NCBI RefSeq assembly: GCF_007753095.1
Contig: NZ_CP036348.1
Coordinates: 3,038,001 to 3,102,000, forward strand
Direction: 5' to 3'
DNA from: Rosistilla carotiformis
GTDB taxonomy: Bacteria; Planctomycetota; Planctomycetia; Pirellulales; Pirellulaceae
Length of the DNA stretch: 64,000 nucleotides
In this document: positions 36,112 to 46,032 of the stretch, piece by piece
How positions within the stretch are numbered: position 1 is the stretch's first letter
How the letters are laid out: each line of letters starts with the position of its first letter
Notes under the pieces: model-generated
Told to the model about the DNA's origin: nothing
Seen by the model: the letters and a program-made list of their open reading frames with translations, nothing else
Database searches by the model: none
Translations under genes and position numbers: made by a program

Positions 36112-36380
36112 CAGCCTTGCTCAGAGCCAGAGAAACGTTCGCGACCGAGGCGTTTCATCGCATCGGGATTCCATTCAACAATCCGACCTGCGGCGATGTC
36201 TTCATCGGCCTCGCTTAGAGCCTCGCCGACCCGACGATCAACCAGCGCCTGTAAGTTGGCGATATCATCCAACCGAACCAGGTAGACAGGGACGCCGCCG
36301 GTATCGCCGTCGATGCGTACAGGCCCCACCGGATGTTTTTCGAGAGCCGTGCGGATTTCTGGAGTCATTTGCGGATTCAT
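36111..36380 (-). CDS. Antitoxin partner of the ParE-type toxin
   Basis: An 89-residue protein that precedes the toxin with a TGATG overlap. It contains VYLVRLDDIANLQALVDRRV, then a helical acidic C-terminus (GEALSEADEDIAAGRIVEWN) of the type that wraps around ParE/RelE toxins. I do not see a clear ribbon-helix-helix at the N-terminus, so DNA binding is uncertain. ATG at 36380 is used; ATG 36368 is possible. Expected to neutralise the toxin and autorepress the operon. Confidence 0.75.
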   Translation of the reverse strand: MNPQMTPEIRTALEKHPVGPVRIDGDTGGVPVYLVRLDDIANLQALVDRRVGEALSEADEDIAAGRIVEWNPDAMKRLGRERFSGSEQG

Positions 36381-36650
36381 GATCCAAGTATACCGGACGC
36401 TTGCCCGCTAGACCAGCAAATCGGTGCTTCGATCCGCTACGTCAGGTATGCCGCCAAAGCCGCCTATGCGATGGTGAAGTGGCAGTGCGGGGCAGTTTTT
36501 TGTCTGTGAAGCGGCAAGCTGACGGTGTTCCAAAAACCGCTGATGCTCGACGCCCCTAAGACCTGGGGGCCACGTAGCAAGCAGCGGAAATAGCGGTTTG
36601 CGTTTCAGCAAGTGTCACGCTCGCACCTCACTTCGCAATCGCGAGCGTTC

Positions 36651-39600
36651 TCACGCTTGCGGTTGGGATTTGAAGAGCGCGACGATGTCTTCGAGGATCA
36701 GGTACAGACAGGGGATCAGGACCAGGACGATCGCCGTCGAGAAGAGGATGCCAAAGCCGAGCGAGATCGCCATCGGGACGATGTATTGAGCTTGCAGTGA
36801 TTTCTCGAAGATCAATGGCAACAGGCCGCCGAAGGTGGTCAGAGTGGTCAAGAGGATCGGCCGGAAGCGACGCAGGCCCGCTTGCGAGATCGCTTCGAAC
36901 GCGGTGCAGTCCTGCTTGCGGCGGCGGTTGGCGTAGTCGACCATGATCAGCGAATCGTTGATCACGACGCCCGACAGCGCGATCACCCCCATCAGGCTGA
37001 CGAGCGAGATGTCGTAGCCTAACCAAATGTGTCCCAGGACCGCGCCGACGATTCCGAACGGAATCGCAACGAGTACGATCAGCGGTTGGACGTAGTCGCG
37101 GAACGCAATCGCCAACAGCGAATAGATCACGGCCAGGGCGAGGCCAAAGTAGCCCCACAGAGTCGATGTCGCGCGACGCATCTCGGCATCGCTCCCTTCG
37201 AAACTCCACGTGATGCCCGGGTAATCGCGGCGCAGTTCGGGAAGGGCTTCGGATTGGATCGCGGTGATCACTTGGGTGATCGCACGCTTTGGTTCGACGT
37301 CCATGCTAACACTGATCGCGCGGCGGCCATCGCGTCGATTGATGCGTGAAAAGGAAACATCCTTCTTCAGCTCGGCAACATCCAGCAGCGGCACCTCGGC
37401 GCCGCTGGGAGTGCGGATCACAAGGTCTTCCAGATGGTGAAGGTCTTCGCGTTGCTCTTCCGGCAATTTGACTCGCACCTCCACCTCGTTGGTACCTCGC
37501 AGCAACCGCAGGGCCAGCGAACCGAAGAATGCACCGCGTAGCTGTTCCCCCAGCGATTCATCGGTCAGCCCCAGAGCTCGCCCTTCGGGACGCAGGTGGA
37601 AGTCGTATTGGGCTTTGCCGCGGTTGTAGTTGTGGTTGACATCGCGAACGTACGAATACTGTTCGACTCGGCTCACAAACGCTTCGGAAGCTTTCTCGAG
37701 CACCTCGATATCGGTGTGACTGAGCGCGATACTGATGTCCCGTCGATGGCCGCCGGGGCCGCGTTCGGCTTCGAAGGTGACCTGGTCGACCCCCGGCAGA
37801 TCGCCGATCGAATCACGCCACAATTCGATGACTTCGTTGGCGGTCATGTCGCGTTGGTCGGGAGGCAACATCACGATTTCAACGTCGATAAAGTCTTGGC
37901 CGCGAACGTTCGTTTTGATTCCTTCGGCCACTTCATACAAATTGTGTTCTTCGAACATTCGCAAGCTGGCTTCGGTGACCACGCGTGCGATCTCGGCCGA
38001 TTGATCCTGCGTCGTTCCCACCGGCATCCGCACTCCCGCTTCGATCTCGTCGGCGGAGACCTCAGGCATCAGGATCATTCCCATGTGCGCACTCGTTGCG
38101 TAGCCGCCGACCAACACAAACAAAGCCACCGCGATGCAAGCGGTGACGTAGCGGAAACGCAGGCACAGTCGCAGCACCGGCCCGTAAAGGATCTCGACCA
38201 CGCGGTTGAAGTTGCGACCAAAGGCTTGTTGCCCGCGATGCAGGAACTGCGTCAACCATATTTTGCGTCGCACCTTGGGCGTGTGGGCCAAGTGAGCGGG
38301 GAGGATGAAAAGCGATTCGACAAGCGACAGTGCCAGGACGATGATGACCACCACCGGCAACGGGCTCCAAAACTTTCCAGTCTCGCCGGGAATGAACATC
38401 AGTGGCACAAACGCGACGATGTTGGTCAAGATGCTGAAGACCACCGGCGCGGCGACTTCTCGTGTTCCGTGAATCGCGGCGCGTTCGAGACTGCGGGACG
38501 TCTGCCGTTCTTCGTAGACGTTTTCGCCGACGACCACCGCGTCATCGACGACGATGCCCAGCACCACCAAAAATCCAAACAGCGAGATCATGTTGATGCT
38601 GATGCCGGCCAGAGGCAGGAACAGCAGGCCGCCGATAAACGAGACGACCATCCCCATCATGACCCAGAACGCCAATCGGAACTCCAGGAACAATGCCAGG
38701 ATCACCAGCACGATGACCACCGCCTGCATCGCGTTTTCGGTCACCAGTTCCAAGCGACGACGAAACTCTTCCGCATTGTTGCGGTCGATCCGCCACTGCA
38801 CGCCCGGCGGCAGCACGCTTTCGAATTCGTTCATGGTCGTTTCGACCACGTTGGCGATGTCGATGGGTGACTGCGAGCCGACGCGGAAAATGTCGAGTTC
38901 CACCGAGGGCGTTTGGCTGAACTGCGAGTGGAAGCCCACCTCTTCGAAGCCATCGCGAATCACCGCCAGATCGCCCAGCGTGACCGAAGGGCCGGAGCGG
39001 CCGGAGACGATTTCGATGTTGGCGAATTCGTCGGCCCATTGCTTGCGAGCTTTCACGCGCAACAGGATTTCCCCGGCGCCGGTTTGAACCGAACCGGCGG
39101 CCACATCCTGGCTGGACGTGCGGATGATCTCGGCCACTTCGGGCAGGGTGAGTCCGTATTCGCGAAGCTGTTGGCGAGGGATTTCGATGTGCGTCACATA
39201 TTGCGGGACGCGTCGCAGTTCGACTTGCGTAATTTCTTCGGTCGACAGCAGTGTGTCGCGCAGCTGTTCGGCGAGTTTGCGGAGTGCCCAGACGTCGATC
39301 GCTCCGTAGATCGACACCTGCATGACTTCGCGTTGGTCGGTTTGAAGTCGGACCTCGGGTTGTTCGATCTGGTCGGGGAAGGTGCGGATCCGGCTGACCG
39401 CTTGGTCGATATCCTGGAACGCCTTCATCCGGTTCTGCCCGGCGACCAGTTCGATCAAGACCGTGCCGCGCCCCTCGCGGGCTTCGCTGTCGATCCGTTG
39501 GATCCCATCGACGCCGCGGACCGCCCCTTCGATGGGACGCAAGATTCCCTGCTCGACTTCCGCCGGCGACGCGCCGGGGTACCCGACTTCGATCTCCACG

Positions 39601-39800
39601 ATATCCAGCTGCGATGGCGGGAAGACTTCTTTTTGCATCGAAATCGCCGACCAGATGCCACCTCCCAACAGGATGAACATCAGCAGATTGGCGGCGATCG
39701 AATTGCGAGCCATCCACGCGATCGGACCGCTCGTTTCCGAGGTCTCCGCAACGATCGCTTGGTCGTCGTTCGATTCGATCTCGTCGGCAGGCTGGCTCAC
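36651..39800 (-). CDS. RND efflux transporter permease (AcrB/HAE1-type)
   Basis: Inner-membrane proton-driven pump subunit, 1,049 residues, the usual size for RND permeases. TM1 is followed by the large periplasmic porter domain ([20 protein letters not shown]). TM4 carries the two conserved acidic residues in [15 protein letters not shown]. The second half repeats the topology, including [20 protein letters not shown] and [18 protein letters not shown], and ends with a short cytoplasmic tail. It is the last gene of a three-gene operon and overlaps the adaptor stop by four bases. Substrate class cannot be determined; the architecture fits multidrug or hydrophobic-compound export. Confidence 0.95.
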   Translation of the reverse strand: MSQPADEIESNDDQAIVAETSETSGPIAWMARNSIAANLLMFILLGGGIWSAISMQKEVFPPSQLDIVEIEVGYPGASPAEVEQGILRPIEGAVRGVDGIQRIDSEAREGRGTVLIELVAGQNRMKAFQDIDQAVSRIRTFPDQIEQPEVRLQTDQREVMQVSIYGAIDVWALRKLAEQLRDTLLSTEEITQVELRRVPQYVTHIEIPRQQLREYGLTLPEVAEIIRTSSQDVAAGSVQTGAGEILLRVKARKQWADEFANIEIVSGRSGPSVTLGDLAVIRDGFEEVGFHSQFSQTPSVELDIFRVGSQSPIDIANVVETTMNEFESVLPPGVQWRIDRNNAEEFRRRLELVTENAMQAVVIVLVILALFLEFRLAFWVMMGMVVSFIGGLLFLPLAGISINMISLFGFLVVLGIVVDDAVVVGENVYEERQTSRSLERAAIHGTREVAAPVVFSILTNIVAFVPLMFIPGETGKFWSPLPVVVIIVLALSLVESLFILPAHLAHTPKVRRKIWLTQFLHRGQQAFGRNFNRVVEILYGPVLRLCLRFRYVTACIAVALFVLVGGYATSAHMGMILMPEVSADEIEAGVRMPVGTTQDQSAEIARVVTEASLRMFEEHNLYEVAEGIKTNVRGQDFIDVEIVMLPPDQRDMTANEVIELWRDSIGDLPGVDQVTFEAERGPGGHRRDISIALSHTDIEVLEKASEAFVSRVEQYSYVRDVNHNYNRGKAQYDFHLRPEGRALGLTDESLGEQLRGAFFGSLALRLLRGTNEVEVRVKLPEEQREDLHHLEDLVIRTPSGAEVPLLDVAELKKDVSFSRINRRDGRRAISVSMDVEPKRAITQVITAIQSEALPELRRDYPGITWSFEGSDAEMRRATSTLWGYFGLALAVIYSLLAIAFRDYVQPLIVLVAIPFGIVGAVLGHIWLGYDISLVSLMGVIALSGVVINDSLIMVDYANRRRKQDCTAFEAISQAGLRRFRPILLTTLTTFGGLLPLIFEKSLQAQYIVPMAISLGFGILFSTAIVLVLIPCLYLILEDIVALFKSQPQA

Positions 39801-41077
39801 TCGCTCGCCTCCGCGGACTCGTTGTCGTCGGATTCGGTGGCGGTTTCGGATTCTACGTCGACAGTTTCTGCGTCTTCCGCTTTTGCGGGCGCGTCGACTT
39901 TTCGAAGCTTCACGCCGTTGGCGACCGTCGCGAGCGTCGTGGTCACAACTTCATCTCCGTCTTCCAAACCGCTGCTGATGTAGGCATATTCGGGATCGCG
40001 GAACTCGATCACCGTATCGCGGATCTCCAGTTCCCCCTCCTTCATCACCCAGACCGTATCGCCATCGTGCACATATTCACGGTGCAGACGTACAACATCG
40101 TCGATCTCTTTGCCAGCAATTTCTACTTTCAGCAGCGAATCGAGAATCAACGGCGGCACATCGGACTCCAGCCCCAATGGATCTTCGACAACGACCAAGA
40201 CACGGGCCAGCCGAGTTTCTTCGTCCAGCGAACCGATCATCCGCTCGACGCGCCCCACGCGCTGCACCTCGTGTCCCCAAGCATCGGGATTGTGCAAAGT
40301 GGCTTCGGAACCGTGTCGTTCATCGGATGAGAACCGCACCCAACGCAGATTTCGAATCGGGACCGCTGCCATCACCCAATACTGATCGATACCAACCAGC
40401 TGTCCCAGTTCATCCCCCGGTTCCACCTGGGAACCAACGTTGACGGATCGGTCGAGAATCTGAGCGTCGAAGGGGGCGAAGATCTCGGTGCGATCCAAAT
40501 CCAAGATAGCGCGTTCGACAGCCGCCTTGGCGGCGCTCAACCTCGATAGCAGCGACGCCGATTGGGGTTCTCGCAACACAAGGGCGGCGTTGACCTTGCC
40601 AATCGAATCTCCCAAGAGGTCTAGCTCTTGCTTGGCCAGTTTCTTGCGTCCGGACTCGATTTCCCAATCCGCTTCCACCTGTTCCAATTCACTTTTGCGA
40701 ATCGAAACGGTGTTCTCAAAGTCGGCCGGATCGATCTGCATCAGCAGGTCGCCTTTGCGAACCATGCCTCCGGGAGCGAAGGAGGGGGCAAGTTCAAGCA
40801 CTTGGCCGCGAATTCGAGGACTGAGTACGATGTCTTGAGCCGGACGTACGGTTCCTAAAACCACCAGGTTGGGCGAATAGGTGGCACGCTCCACAACGAT
40901 CGTTTCCACCAGCGCCGCCGACTTGCGTTTGGCGTTGATCTGCTTTGCTTCGGGTTCGGTCTGGTAAATCCACCACACCCCTGCCGCAGAGCCCGCGAGG
41001 ATCGCGAGGCACAGAAACATATTGGCAAGGAGACTGATCCAGCTACGGCGTGGTCTGGAATGGCCAGCGTCACTCAT
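39797..41077 (-). CDS. RND efflux periplasmic adaptor subunit (HlyD/AcrA-like)
   Basis: Membrane-fusion protein of 426 residues linking the permease to the outer membrane factor. One N-terminal membrane anchor ([20 protein letters not shown]) precedes a lipoyl/barrel-sandwich domain ([20 protein letters not shown] and [19 protein letters not shown]) split by an alpha-helical hairpin, then a beta-barrel and a membrane-proximal part. The C-terminal 30 residues are strongly acidic ([15 protein letters not shown]), which is unusual for adaptors. It overlaps the permease ATG by four bases and the outer membrane factor by eight. Confidence 0.93.
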   Translation of the reverse strand: MSDAGHSRPRRSWISLLANMFLCLAILAGSAAGVWWIYQTEPEAKQINAKRKSAALVETIVVERATYSPNLVVLGTVRPAQDIVLSPRIRGQVLELAPSFAPGGMVRKGDLLMQIDPADFENTVSIRKSELEQVEADWEIESGRKKLAKQELDLLGDSIGKVNAALVLREPQSASLLSRLSAAKAAVERAILDLDRTEIFAPFDAQILDRSVNVGSQVEPGDELGQLVGIDQYWVMAAVPIRNLRWVRFSSDERHGSEATLHNPDAWGHEVQRVGRVERMIGSLDEETRLARVLVVVEDPLGLESDVPPLILDSLLKVEIAGKEIDDVVRLHREYVHDGDTVWVMKEGELEIRDTVIEFRDPEYAYISSGLEDGDEVVTTTLATVANGVKLRKVDAPAKAEDAETVDVESETATESDDNESAEASE

Positions 41078-42716
41078 TTAAATCGAATTCTTTGGCGGGC
41101 TTCACCGTGCCACTTCCGGCTGCTGGCGAAGGCAATTCTGTTGGGGCGGGAGATACGTCAACTGGCATCCCGGCAGGAGGGGGCAACAATTCGCCCGCGT
41201 CGCTATCTCTCTCTGAGGTTAATTGCGGGGCGTCCAAGAGCAACCCATTGTTTTCAATCGGACGCGTGTCGAAGGCGCCCGCCAGAGCCAAATACAAACC
41301 GATTCGGATCTGGATAAGATCCAATCTGGCAGACAGGATCGAACGTTGCAAGCTTTGACGCGACTGAACCGTGCTGAGAACGTCCAAGTAACTGGTATTA
41401 CCGGTAATAAAGTACTGCAGCAGCTGTTGAGAGGCGAGTTCCGCACTCTTGAACTGAGCTTCCAGCAATTGGATTCGCTCGATTTGCCGACGCTCCAACG
41501 CCAATGCATCTTCCACTTCCTGCAGCGCGATCAGGGTCGTTTGACGATATTCGCTGAACCGCTGCCACACGACAGCCCGCGTTCTGGCGACTTCGGCACG
41601 TCGTTGTCCGCCATCGATGATCGGACCGATCAACTGCCCGCCGAGCGAAAGGAACCAATCTCTGAATAGCGTTTCGGGATTTTGGGCCGAATTGACAATC
41701 GAAGCTCCCAGGTTCAGCCGCGGGTATTGATCGCTGACGGCAGCTGCCACATCTCGGTCGGCTGCGGCCAGGGCAAAGTAGGCGGCGCGGACATCGGGTC
41801 GGCGATTCAGCAGGTCGGCTGGCAATCCGGCGAATGGCATCGGAGGAAGTTCGGGCAATGTGTCGCCGGGTTCGTACCGGGCGATTTGTGGAGGTTGTCC
41901 AGTGAGCACGGCCAGTTGGTGTTCGAGCACTTCGATACCCGCCCGCACGACAACCATCTGCTCCAACGTCGCTTGCACCAACTGCTGCTGACGCAACACA
42001 TTGGGGCCCCCTTCGCCGACTTCCGCATACCGCAACTCGACCGCCTTCAGCCCCTCCCGGTTTGTCTCAACCTGTTCATCCAGAAGTTTCAGCTGAGCGT
42101 AGGACTCGATCAGCGAGTACCAAGTGCGAGCGACTTCCGCAGAGAGCGATAGGGCAACGGCTTGATAGTCCGACCGAGTTGCTGAGGTTCGGAAACGTTC
42201 GGCGTCGACACGCGAACGAATCTGTCCCCACAAATCGACTTGGTAACTCGCATCCAGGCCCCAGGTCATCTGAGAACTATCGCGCCCCGGCCCAAAGGTA
42301 CGCGAAGACTCGGAGAATCCATTCACGTCCCAACACCAATCCGACGCTGCGATCCGCGTCACCGCTTGAGCGGCTCGCAGGCGGCTGAGTGCGACGGCGA
42401 GATCAAAGTTCTGGCCCAGGGCCAAATTGACTTCGCGGTCCAAGCCGTCATCATCGAACGTCGTCCACCAACGCTCCGGTGCAATCGTTTCGCCACTCTC
42501 GGACATCGGCGGCAGCGAACTGGCCGCAAAAGTAGGCATCGGCCCTTTGCTAGCGCAGCCAGCCAGCACCGCGAGCGTCAGCATCAGCAGCAAATGCATC
42601 ACCACTGTCGCAAACGAAGTAGCGCTCCCACGGCGATAGTCCGCGGCGTCGGCAGCCTTCACTGCGCAATTCGACCGATAGTTGGGACGCCGGTGGTCTG
42701 CTATGGGATTCGCCAT
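41070..42716 (-). CDS. Efflux outer membrane factor lipoprotein (TolC/NodT family)
   Basis: Outer membrane channel component, about 548 residues (509 if ATG 42599 is used). The lipobox LAVLAGC is preceded by a hydrophobic stretch starting at MHLLLMLTL, so a lipid anchor is likely; the first 39 residues before it (polar, Arg-rich) may not be translated. The mature part has the two OEP repeats of the NodT family: WDVNGFSESSRTFGPG-type barrel strands, long heptad helices (YAQLKLLDEQVETNREGL and AVELRYAEVGEGG), a QQLVQATLEQMVVVRAGIEV helix, and RRPDVRAAYFALAAADRDVA (the family's most conserved block). First gene of the efflux operon; no neighbouring regulator is evident. Confidence 0.93.
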   Translation of the reverse strand: MANPIADHRRPNYRSNCAVKAADAADYRRGSATSFATVVMHLLLMLTLAVLAGCASKGPMPTFAASSLPPMSESGETIAPERWWTTFDDDGLDREVNLALGQNFDLAVALSRLRAAQAVTRIAASDWCWDVNGFSESSRTFGPGRDSSQMTWGLDASYQVDLWGQIRSRVDAERFRTSATRSDYQAVALSLSAEVARTWYSLIESYAQLKLLDEQVETNREGLKAVELRYAEVGEGGPNVLRQQQLVQATLEQMVVVRAGIEVLEHQLAVLTGQPPQIARYEPGDTLPELPPMPFAGLPADLLNRRPDVRAAYFALAAADRDVAAAVSDQYPRLNLGASIVNSAQNPETLFRDWFLSLGGQLIGPIIDGGQRRAEVARTRAVVWQRFSEYRQTTLIALQEVEDALALERRQIERIQLLEAQFKSAELASQQLLQYFITGNTSYLDVLSTVQSRQSLQRSILSARLDLIQIRIGLYLALAGAFDTRPIENNGLLLDAPQLTSERDSDAGELLPPPAGMPVDVSPAPTELPSPAAGSGTVKPAKEFDLNE

Positions 42717-42899
42717 GGAATGCTAGCTAAATTGATTCAATCGCGACGTTCCCTACGATCGGACGCCGTCTAGTTGTTAGCTCGACCTTCCACGCACCTC
42801 ACTTGCCTGTTTTCCCAGAAGCCCTCAGTTGCCCACGGGTTTGCCTAAATTGCCAGAAGTCGCATTTTCCAACATCTTGAGCATCTCTCCGGCCAAACC

Positions 42900-42927
42900 G
42901 TAGCGGAAGTCGTCAAGACTTCCGGTC
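42900..42927. repeat. GTAGCGGAAGTC intergenic repeat, copy 1
   Basis: GTAGCGGAAGTCGTCAAGAC and the following TTCCGGTCC match, with few changes, the start of the element at 48739-48767. Both are intergenic, and each contains the internal dyad AAGTC-TTCAAGACTT. Likely a dispersed non-coding repeat family. Confidence 0.6.
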
Positions 42928-43004
42928 CCACTCAACGCACTCCTCCGAAACGCGTGCCGAGTTCCGCGATGCGATGTTTGTGCAACGCAGCCCGACCGGA
43001 GCCC

Positions 43005-43084
43005 TTCGTTTAACCGTGGTGCCCAACGGGCCGCGCGTTGGAACCGTGCGACGCGCGGCCCGTTGGGCACCACGGTTCAACGAA
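43005..43084. repeat. Large inverted repeat, 34-bp stem with 12-base loop
   Basis: The arm at 43005-43038 (TTCGTT, then AACCGTGGTGCCCAACGGGC, then CGCGCGT) is the reverse complement of 43051-43084 with a single mismatch. No T run follows. The nearest gene end is far, so it is not a simple terminator; it resembles a repeat-element or cruciform-forming sequence. Confidence 0.85.
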
Positions 43085-43250
43085 ACGGTGGCTACCTTCC
43101 ACGGTTCGTCAGAGATTGGATCGCATCGACGTGCAGCGACGTTTTCGAGCGGATTGTGGACAGATCGGCGCCCCAGTTCGGGGGCGGCAATCGATTGCGT
43201 TTCCGGTTCCGGTGGTATTCGCTCCGCTCAAACCACCGCCTACCTTCTAA

Positions 43251-43413
43251 GATCCCAGCGGGAACAGATCTCATTGACGCGGCATGCCAACCGTTTGGGA
43301 AACACCGATCCCGAAGGGATCCAAGATGGTAGCCGGAGGTCGTCGCGCAGCGGCGCACCTCCCGAATGCGAGTACCCGTCGCGAGGATCAAGTCCCGAAG
43401 GGATTACAGATGG
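43251..43413. repeat. Three dispersed copies of a TCCC-NNN-GGGA element
   Basis: GATCCCAGCGGGAACAGAT (43251), GATCCCGAAGGGATCCAAG followed by ATGG (43307) and AGTCCCGAAGGGATTACAG followed by ATGG (43391) share a 3-base-loop dyad plus an AGATGG tail. Between copies 2 and 3 lies a GGAGGT/ACCTCC hairpin. It resembles a palindromic intergenic repeat family. Confidence 0.6.
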
Positions 43414-44247
43414 CGCTGGCTCCTGTCGGGGCCGCAGAACGTTTTTCATTCCACGGTGGCACCTAAGTTTCGTAGACGGGATTCGCGAAGTCAATTTGAT
43501 CGGATTGACGGAAGGTCGAAAGAGCTTTTTCAAATCCTTCAATTCGATTGTACGCCAGTTCCATTCCTGTCGACTTGTCCGACGTTCACCTGGTTTCTTC
43601 GGCTAGGTTCCTTCCTTCGATAACCTAATTATCCAACGTCACGCGTCGCGTCGACACGAGAACCGGTTTGATTGGCATGCTAAAGCGGTGGCAATACAGA
43701 CACCTGTGGAGATGCTTTGATTAGCTACTCGCGGGCGTCCTACTCGGCCTTCGCCGTTTAACGACGCGTCGAAAAAAAACGCGCCTCTTCACGGTTCGTT
43801 TACTGTTCCGTTCCGCGAGCGATCGCAATGGTCGTCGATTTCGCCGTTCTTCCACACAGCTTGTGTTCGCCGCGATGTCAACACCGATGCTTGACTTCAT
43901 TAAGGTTCCGTTGCGCATCGATCCGCCTGACCTACTCTCGAAACATTGTTCTGCTCGCTTGAGGCATTGGGGCGTTCTTGTTGTGACCAAACTATTGCAC
44001 CTCCATTCCCAAAATATAATAATTGCCAAATTCTGCCGACTATTGCTGACGATCTCGGCGTGGACGATTTGAAAGTCGTCCACACTGCAAGAATTATTGA
44101 ACAGATTGGAATGAAGTGAAGGCCGGTAACCATGCCGTGTCGCATATCTTGTTACCGTGTACTTGCGAGTCAAAGAACCTTTCGCTCTATCCGGTGCGCT
44201 AGTACGGTATCCTTTTGAAAAACAAGCATCCAATGCGTGAGGCGGCC

Positions 44248-44487
44248 ATGAAATCGTTCCTTGACACGACACCACCGAACTATCGTGTCCTGTTCATTGT
44301 GTTTTCGATCTGTACGGTATTGGGAACCGCATCACTGATTGTTTCTGAGCTGTTCATGCCTGCGAATCCTGGTGGCGATCGTGGACGGTTTGCGATGTAC
44401 CGCTATGTGGGCGCCGCTACTTTTTGTTGGCTGTCTCTATCGCTATGGTCATGGCACAAGATGCAACGTCCGAGAATGGAGAAATAG
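44248..44487 (+). CDS. Small hypothetical membrane protein
   Basis: A 79-residue protein with two hydrophobic segments (VLFIVFSICTVLGTASLIVS and FCWLSLSLWSWHKM) separated by a polar loop containing NPGGDRGRF. The ATG at 44248 follows GAGG by five bases; frames opening at 44215 or 44233 lack such a site. No family recognised. It stands alone after the repeat-rich gap and is convergent with the regulator gene, so it could be genuine or a decayed remnant. Confidence 0.5.
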   Translation: MKSFLDTTPPNYRVLFIVFSICTVLGTASLIVSELFMPANPGGDRGRFAMYRYVGAATFCWLSLSLWSWHKMQRPRMEK

Positions 44488-44571
44488 TTCGAACGCGCAC
44501 TGCCGTGTAGCGAATGGGATTCCGCCCCGAGCAGTTCTGCGAAAAATGATGGCGTTTGAGCGTGCGAACTT

Positions 44572-45762
44572 CTATTGTGAGTCTTCCGTCGCGGGCGGGT
44601 CGTCTTCACGCCGCGCTGACTCGCGGAACTCTTTGGTGGTCACTCCGACTTTCTTGTGGAAGTGATCCATGAAATACGCGGGACTACTGAAGCCGCATCG
44701 GTAGGAGATCGTAGTTGCGGAGAGCGATGTTTCGATCAGCAGTTCTCGAGCGCGCGCCAGCCGGACGCGCACGATTTCGGATTTGAGCGACCGTCCTAGC
44801 AAGTCGCGGAACCGACGCTCCAGCACACGCCTGCCCACGGCGACTTCCTGCACGACATCGTTGACGTCGATTGCATCGCAAGCATGCAGGCGAATGTATT
44901 TCACCGCATCGGCAACCTCCGGATCCTCCACCGCCAGCATGTCAGTCGATTGCCTTTCGACAACGCGTCGTGGCGAGACGTTGAACTTCGCTGGAACGTT
45001 TTGCCCCTGCATCATTCGACTTAGCAGATCGGCGGCTTGGTAGCCGACGCGGATCGGATTGACGTCCACGCTGGTGAGCCGTTGGTCGCTTAATTCGCAC
45101 AGCAATTCATCGTTGCCAACGCCGATCACGGCGACACGTTCGGGAACCGGAATATCCGCGGTAGCGCAGGCATCGAGCGTCTCTCGACCCCGGATGTCGT
45201 TGCAAGCGAAGATCCCGATGGGCTTTGGCAAACTGCGAACCCAATCGACCAACTGCTTTTGTTCTTTTGCCCAAGACGGACCGTACTGACCGCCGCCGCG
45301 TGGCTGAAAAATGTTGACGTCGTACCCCGCCTCTTCGGCCAGCGATTGAAACGCATCACAACGCTCGTCGAGACGCGGGCGATGGCCGCGTCGCATACCG
45401 CAGATGCCGATGTTTTTCAGGCCCAAACCAGCCAGATGCCCAAACGCCAATTCGGCGATTCGCAGGCAATCGGTCTTCACCACTGGGAATCCTGTGTTGT
45501 GTATATCGCCAAGGACGTCGACGCAGGGGGCCGCCGACCGTTTCAGCACCGCTGCCGTTCGTAGGCTGGTTACATGCGCAATGATTCCATCGCCTTGCCA
45601 GGAAGCCATCCAGGCGGGTGTCGGTTCTTCCAATCCGCGGGGGCGGAACAGAATCGACCAGCGGTCATGCGCTTGAACATGTTGCCAGATTCCCTTCAGC
45701 ACGCCTCGGCCGTAGGCCCGCGACGTTTCGACAAACAAGGCAACGCGTGGTGTCGGTTGCAT
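44572..45762 (-). CDS. XylR-type transcriptional regulator: LacI-like sugar sensor fused to AraC HTH
   Basis: A 396-residue regulator. The N-terminal 280 residues form a periplasmic-binding-protein-like sensor as in LacI/GalR (start RVALFVETSRAYGRGVLKGI; PIGIFACNDIRGRETLDAC is the usual sugar-sensor block, and VAVIGVGNDELLCELSDQRL the next). The C-terminus is an AraC-type double HTH (VLERRFRDLLGRSLKSEIVR and TISYRCGFSSPAYFMDHFHK). The family responds to sugars such as xylose. I chose the ATG at 45762 to match the family's N-terminus; the frame is open to 45810. It is divergent from the DUF1559-lipoprotein-sialidase operon, its probable target, and a 21-bp-spaced direct repeat lies between them. 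Confidence 0.92.
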   Translation of the reverse strand: MQPTPRVALFVETSRAYGRGVLKGIWQHVQAHDRWSILFRPRGLEEPTPAWMASWQGDGIIAHVTSLRTAAVLKRSAAPCVDVLGDIHNTGFPVVKTDCLRIAELAFGHLAGLGLKNIGICGMRRGHRPRLDERCDAFQSLAEEAGYDVNIFQPRGGGQYGPSWAKEQKQLVDWVRSLPKPIGIFACNDIRGRETLDACATADIPVPERVAVIGVGNDELLCELSDQRLTSVDVNPIRVGYQAADLLSRMMQGQNVPAKFNVSPRRVVERQSTDMLAVEDPEVADAVKYIRLHACDAIDVNDVVQEVAVGRRVLERRFRDLLGRSLKSEIVRVRLARARELLIETSLSATTISYRCGFSSPAYFMDHFHKKVGVTTKEFRESARREDDPPATEDSQ

Positions 45763-45877
45763 AGCGGGTAGCACCTCGGGAGGACGCAGCGTGAGAAAGG
45801 GACGAAGCATCTCGAATTGCCCGAAATACTCGCATCTAAACTAACGGGAGAGGACGGGGCTGGTAAACAGACGTTGA

Positions 45878-45911
45878 CGCAAAAACGAATAAGTTGTTCG
45901 CAAAACTGAAT
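45878..45911 (+). promoter_or_regulatory. 21-bp-spaced direct repeats, candidate operator of the XylR-type regulator
   Basis: CGCAAAAACGAAT (45878-45890) is repeated as CGCAAAACTGAAT (45899-45911), 11 of 13 bases identical and exactly 21 bp apart, two helical turns on one face. This spacing equals that of AraC/XylR half-sites. It lies in the divergent promoter region between the regulator and the DUF1559 gene. Confidence 0.6.
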
Positions 45912-46032
45912 TGAACCTGCGCGCAGCGGGCGTCTAGGATATGGACGTGCGCTGAACCACGATGCCGCAACACCGTTGTGCGTTCCTCCTTTATCCATTC
46001 GATCCCGTTTAAAATTTCTGAGGACTATCGCG

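Larger units (their letters stand above)
42717..44247. other. Gene-free, repeat-rich interval
   Basis: About 1.5 kb with no reading frame I accept. Frames here have abnormal Arg/Ser/Pro composition and no ribosome-binding site. It contains a copy of the GTAGCGGAAGTC repeat, a 34-bp-stem inverted repeat and three copies of a TCCC-spacer-GGGA element, reported separately. The segment 43700-44200 is lower in GC than its surroundings. Confidence 0.55.

Noticed and set aside
37596-38870. 424-codon plus-strand frame opposite the RND permease
   Set aside because: Shadow of the permease; His/Asp-rich composition without domain signals.
43721-44275. 184-codon minus-strand frame in the repeat-rich gap
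   Set aside because: Ser/Arg-rich, no ribosome-binding site, overlaps the better-supported small membrane gene only partly; no recognisable family.
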